Source: a virus
IMG/VR virus record: IMGVR_UViG_3300043464_001390
Coordinates: 1-24,480 of that record
Length of the DNA stretch: 24,480 bases
Direction: 5' to 3' (one strand)
This document shows positions 22,732 through 24,480 of this stretch, in pieces. The stretch's first letter is position 1. Every line of letters begins with the position of its first letter. The notes beneath the pieces are model-generated. The model was given only the letters and a program-made list of their open reading frames with translations, had not been told where the DNA came from and searched no databases. The translations under genes were made by a program, and so were the position numbers.

Positions 22732-23826
22732 ATGATATTTAGTCAATTCACAAAAGATGACATCGTAGCGGGTAGAATTAACCAAGTTTCATCTGGATTA
22801 TTTGGATCTGGGGATTTGCAGGTTAGTCAATCTCTTTTTACAACATCATCTACACAGGGTCGTCAATTGACCGGATCATCACCTTATGATGTTAAGAATG
22901 GTCAATACTACCTGGATGTTTATTATAGCAGTGAACAATATTTTGCAGTCGCATATGGCGACTATGCAAATACAGGTAGTTCACAATATGATAGTCCTAA
23001 CTATTCTGTGCCTGTATTGACCAATGAAACAAAGGTCATTTATACACAATACAAGAATACATTGCTACAACCAGGCGATACACTATTTAGTTTTGCTTCT
23101 GGTAGTGTAGATAATCCAGTTGATAGTGAAGCACTATTTGCAGTTAACTTTTCAGCCGATAAGTTTAAAGATCAAGTTGACCCAGGTCAAATTCAATTAA
23201 ATTTAAGCGGTGCAAATGGAATTTATTCTTTCATCGATGATTCACAAGTTGTCAATAAGTCTCTTAGTGTATATAATATAATTTCAGGTTCTATCATCAA
23301 TGGTGTACCAACTCCATATTTAAAGTCTGGTACTGTACAATATGAAGGAATTGGTTTGTTTTATCCAACAAATGGCGTAGTTGTTTTAAATGCCATAAAT
23401 TTACAAAAACGTGTAGGAATTAATTCTCAAATTGCAAATAGAGCAGGTTTTCCAAATTCAACATCTACAAACGTAGATGGTCACTGGAGAGTATGGACAA
23501 GAGACTTTTTTAAGGCACTAAAAGGAACAAGCAAATTGATGAGTGTACGAAAGAGTGAATTTGTTCCATCCACAAATTATTTCGTTCGCGTCAAGAATAA
23601 AGAGTTTAATTATAGTAACAACCCAACATTTGTATCAGATGGTACTGATGGACAAACAAAAGGTACAATCATTTATCAAGATTTGATAAATAATCCTCGT
23701 ACTTATATTACATCCGTTGGCTTATACGATACTAACAACGAACTATTAGCAATTGGTAAGTTGAGTCGTCCAACACAAAAATCGTTTGATAATGAATTGT
23801 TGATTAAAGTTAGAATTGACTTTTAA
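22732..23826 (+). CDS. Structural protein of unknown role
   Basis: A 364-residue protein starting MIFSQFTKDDIVAGRINQVS. The start (FTKDDIVAGR..QVSSGLF) and the segments YYLDVYYSSEQYFAVAYGDY and VIYTQYKNTLLQPGDTLFSF resemble proteins I remember downstream of gp7-like genes in environmental T4-like phages, annotated only as structural. Residues about 150-180 (LFAVNFSADKFKDQVDPGQI, then YSFIDDSQ) resemble a segment of the next, partial protein. C-terminal beta-rich region ends TSVGLYDTNNELLAIGKLS. No membrane segments or catalytic motifs. Probably a baseplate or fibre-attachment component; exact role unknown. It begins 6 bases after the previous stop. Confidence 0.75.
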   Translation: MIFSQFTKDDIVAGRINQVSSGLFGSGDLQVSQSLFTTSSTQGRQLTGSSPYDVKNGQYYLDVYYSSEQYFAVAYGDYANTGSSQYDSPNYSVPVLTNETKVIYTQYKNTLLQPGDTLFSFASGSVDNPVDSEALFAVNFSADKFKDQVDPGQIQLNLSGANGIYSFIDDSQVVNKSLSVYNIISGSIINGVPTPYLKSGTVQYEGIGLFYPTNGVVVLNAINLQKRVGINSQIANRAGFPNSTSTNVDGHWRVWTRDFFKALKGTSKLMSVRKSEFVPSTNYFVRVKNKEFNYSNNPTFVSDGTDGQTKGTIIYQDLINNPRTYITSVGLYDTNNELLAIGKLSRPTQKSFDNELLIKVRIDF

Positions 23827-23843
23827 TTATCAATAAATCTTCC

Positions 23844-23851
23844 TATTTATA
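23844..23851 (+). promoter_or_regulatory. TATTTATA element
   Basis: TATTTATA ends 5 bases before the ATG at 23857 and is the fourth exact copy in the window. AGG directly before the ATG is too close to serve as a Shine-Dalgarno. Confidence 0.5.
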
Positions 23852-23856
23852 TTAGG

Positions 23857-24480
23857 ATGATTAAATTTTTCAAAAACGAAGACATACTTGTTACTGCATT
23901 CTCTGTAGCGTCTACACAGAATGTCAATAACATTGTTACCGATTTGATAGCTGGAAATGATTCAAACGAATATTTTCCAATATTAATATTCAACGACGAG
24001 TGTGATTATAATGTATCCGGAAGTTGTGAACCAAACTCTTCCAATCAATCATATTTAGCTGAGTCTCAGTATTCAGGCGTAATTCCAAACTTTGAAATTG
24101 GAAAATATATCACATCCAGCGTTGTATTTTATCCAAAAGATAGTGAGTTTTACAATGTAAAAACTAATCCTACAAATTCAGTTGGAACATATCAAGGACA
24201 AGTTTATAATACTATCAAACGAATGTATTATAACAATTACAATAATGGATATGATATATTTGGATTTGATGGATATGATACATCAAAGGCTAAATTGAAT
24301 TTAACAAATGAATTTTCTTTATTTAGTTTTGCATCTTCTCAAGCTGGGGATCGTATCAGACCAGGTTCAGTTCGTATAAATAATCAAAGTGGAGATATAA
24401 TTGGATATATCGTAGATGATAAAAATTATAACCTCTATTTATCTGGAAGTTACTTCATTAATTATTTCGGTTATAATTCC
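23857..24480 (+). CDS. Structural protein, cut by the window edge
   Basis: An open frame of 208 codons from ATG at 23857 to the window edge with no stop, so the C-terminus is missing. It begins MIKFFKNEDILVTAFSVAST and contains FPILIFNDECDYNVSGSC, YITSSVVFYPKDSEFYNVK, FSLFSFASSQAGDRIRPGSV and YIVDDKNYNLYLSGSYF. The last two segments resemble the LFAVNFSADKFKD..PG..Q and FIDD pattern in the protein just upstream, suggesting a related structural domain. No family recognised. It starts about 30 bases after the previous gene and may have its own promoter. Confidence 0.75.
   Translation, partial: MIKFFKNEDILVTAFSVASTQNVNNIVTDLIAGNDSNEYFPILIFNDECDYNVSGSCEPNSSNQSYLAESQYSGVIPNFEIGKYITSSVVFYPKDSEFYNVKTNPTNSVGTYQGQVYNTIKRMYYNNYNNGYDIFGFDGYDTSKAKLNLTNEFSLFSFASSQAGDRIRPGSVRINNQSGDIIGYIVDDKNYNLYLSGSYFINYFGYNS

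Overview
The window is a stretch of a T4-like tailed-phage genome (contractile tail, myovirus type), AT-rich, with almost every gene on the plus strand and packed tightly. The diagnostic genes are a gp55-like late sigma factor, a GPW/gp25 baseplate wedge protein, a baseplate wedge gp6 of nearly the same length as in T4, a gp5-like spike/hub protein, a PhoH-family ATPase and a phage small heat-shock protein. PhoH and Hsp20 next to T4-type tail genes are typical of environmental T4-like phages such as cyanophages. The host cannot be named from the sequence. Most genes lack a Shine-Dalgarno sequence, which would fit hosts that rely on it little (Bacteroidota or Cyanobacteriota, for example), but this is inference.

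Layout. 1-1500: small accessory genes. These are a minus-strand fragment running off the left edge, an ADP-ribosyltransferase-like protein, a small coiled-coil protein, a possible tiny minus-strand basic protein and two small unknown proteins, ended by a strong terminator. 1546-2557: an unknown 117-residue protein overlapping phoH. 2574-5420: two related tail-fibre-like proteins sharing end modules but with different low-complexity shafts. 5421-6090: a possible promoter and structured leader, hsp20 and a terminator. 6112-8665: a membrane protein with a coiled coil and a 14-residue repeat tail, two small proteins, the late sigma factor and a terminator. 8679-23826: the baseplate and tail module. 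It holds a small conserved protein, a spike/hub protein with a histidine cluster, a glycine-zipper protein, a small coiled-coil protein, gp25, gp6, a fibre-like protein with a split DNRLRE/CBM96-like domain, a small coiled-coil protein, a 1481-residue gp7/gpI-like wedge protein and two structural proteins. From 23857: a further structural gene cut by the right edge.

How it fits together. gp5-like, gp25, gp6 and the gp7-like protein would build the spike and wedges of the baseplate, and the fibre-like proteins would decorate it for host recognition. The gp55-like sigma factor would direct late transcription of these genes. The main signal outside the coding regions is a motif, TATTTATA with one-mismatch variants, only 2-4 bases upstream of the start codon of six genes that begin after an intergenic gap and have no clear Shine-Dalgarno sequence. 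It may be this phage's late promoter, giving leaderless or nearly leaderless mRNAs. Gaps longer than 100 bases are few: 802-1028 and 5421-5553 both carry a possible sigma70-like promoter and hairpins. No tRNA, insertion sequence, CRISPR array or reverse transcriptase was seen.
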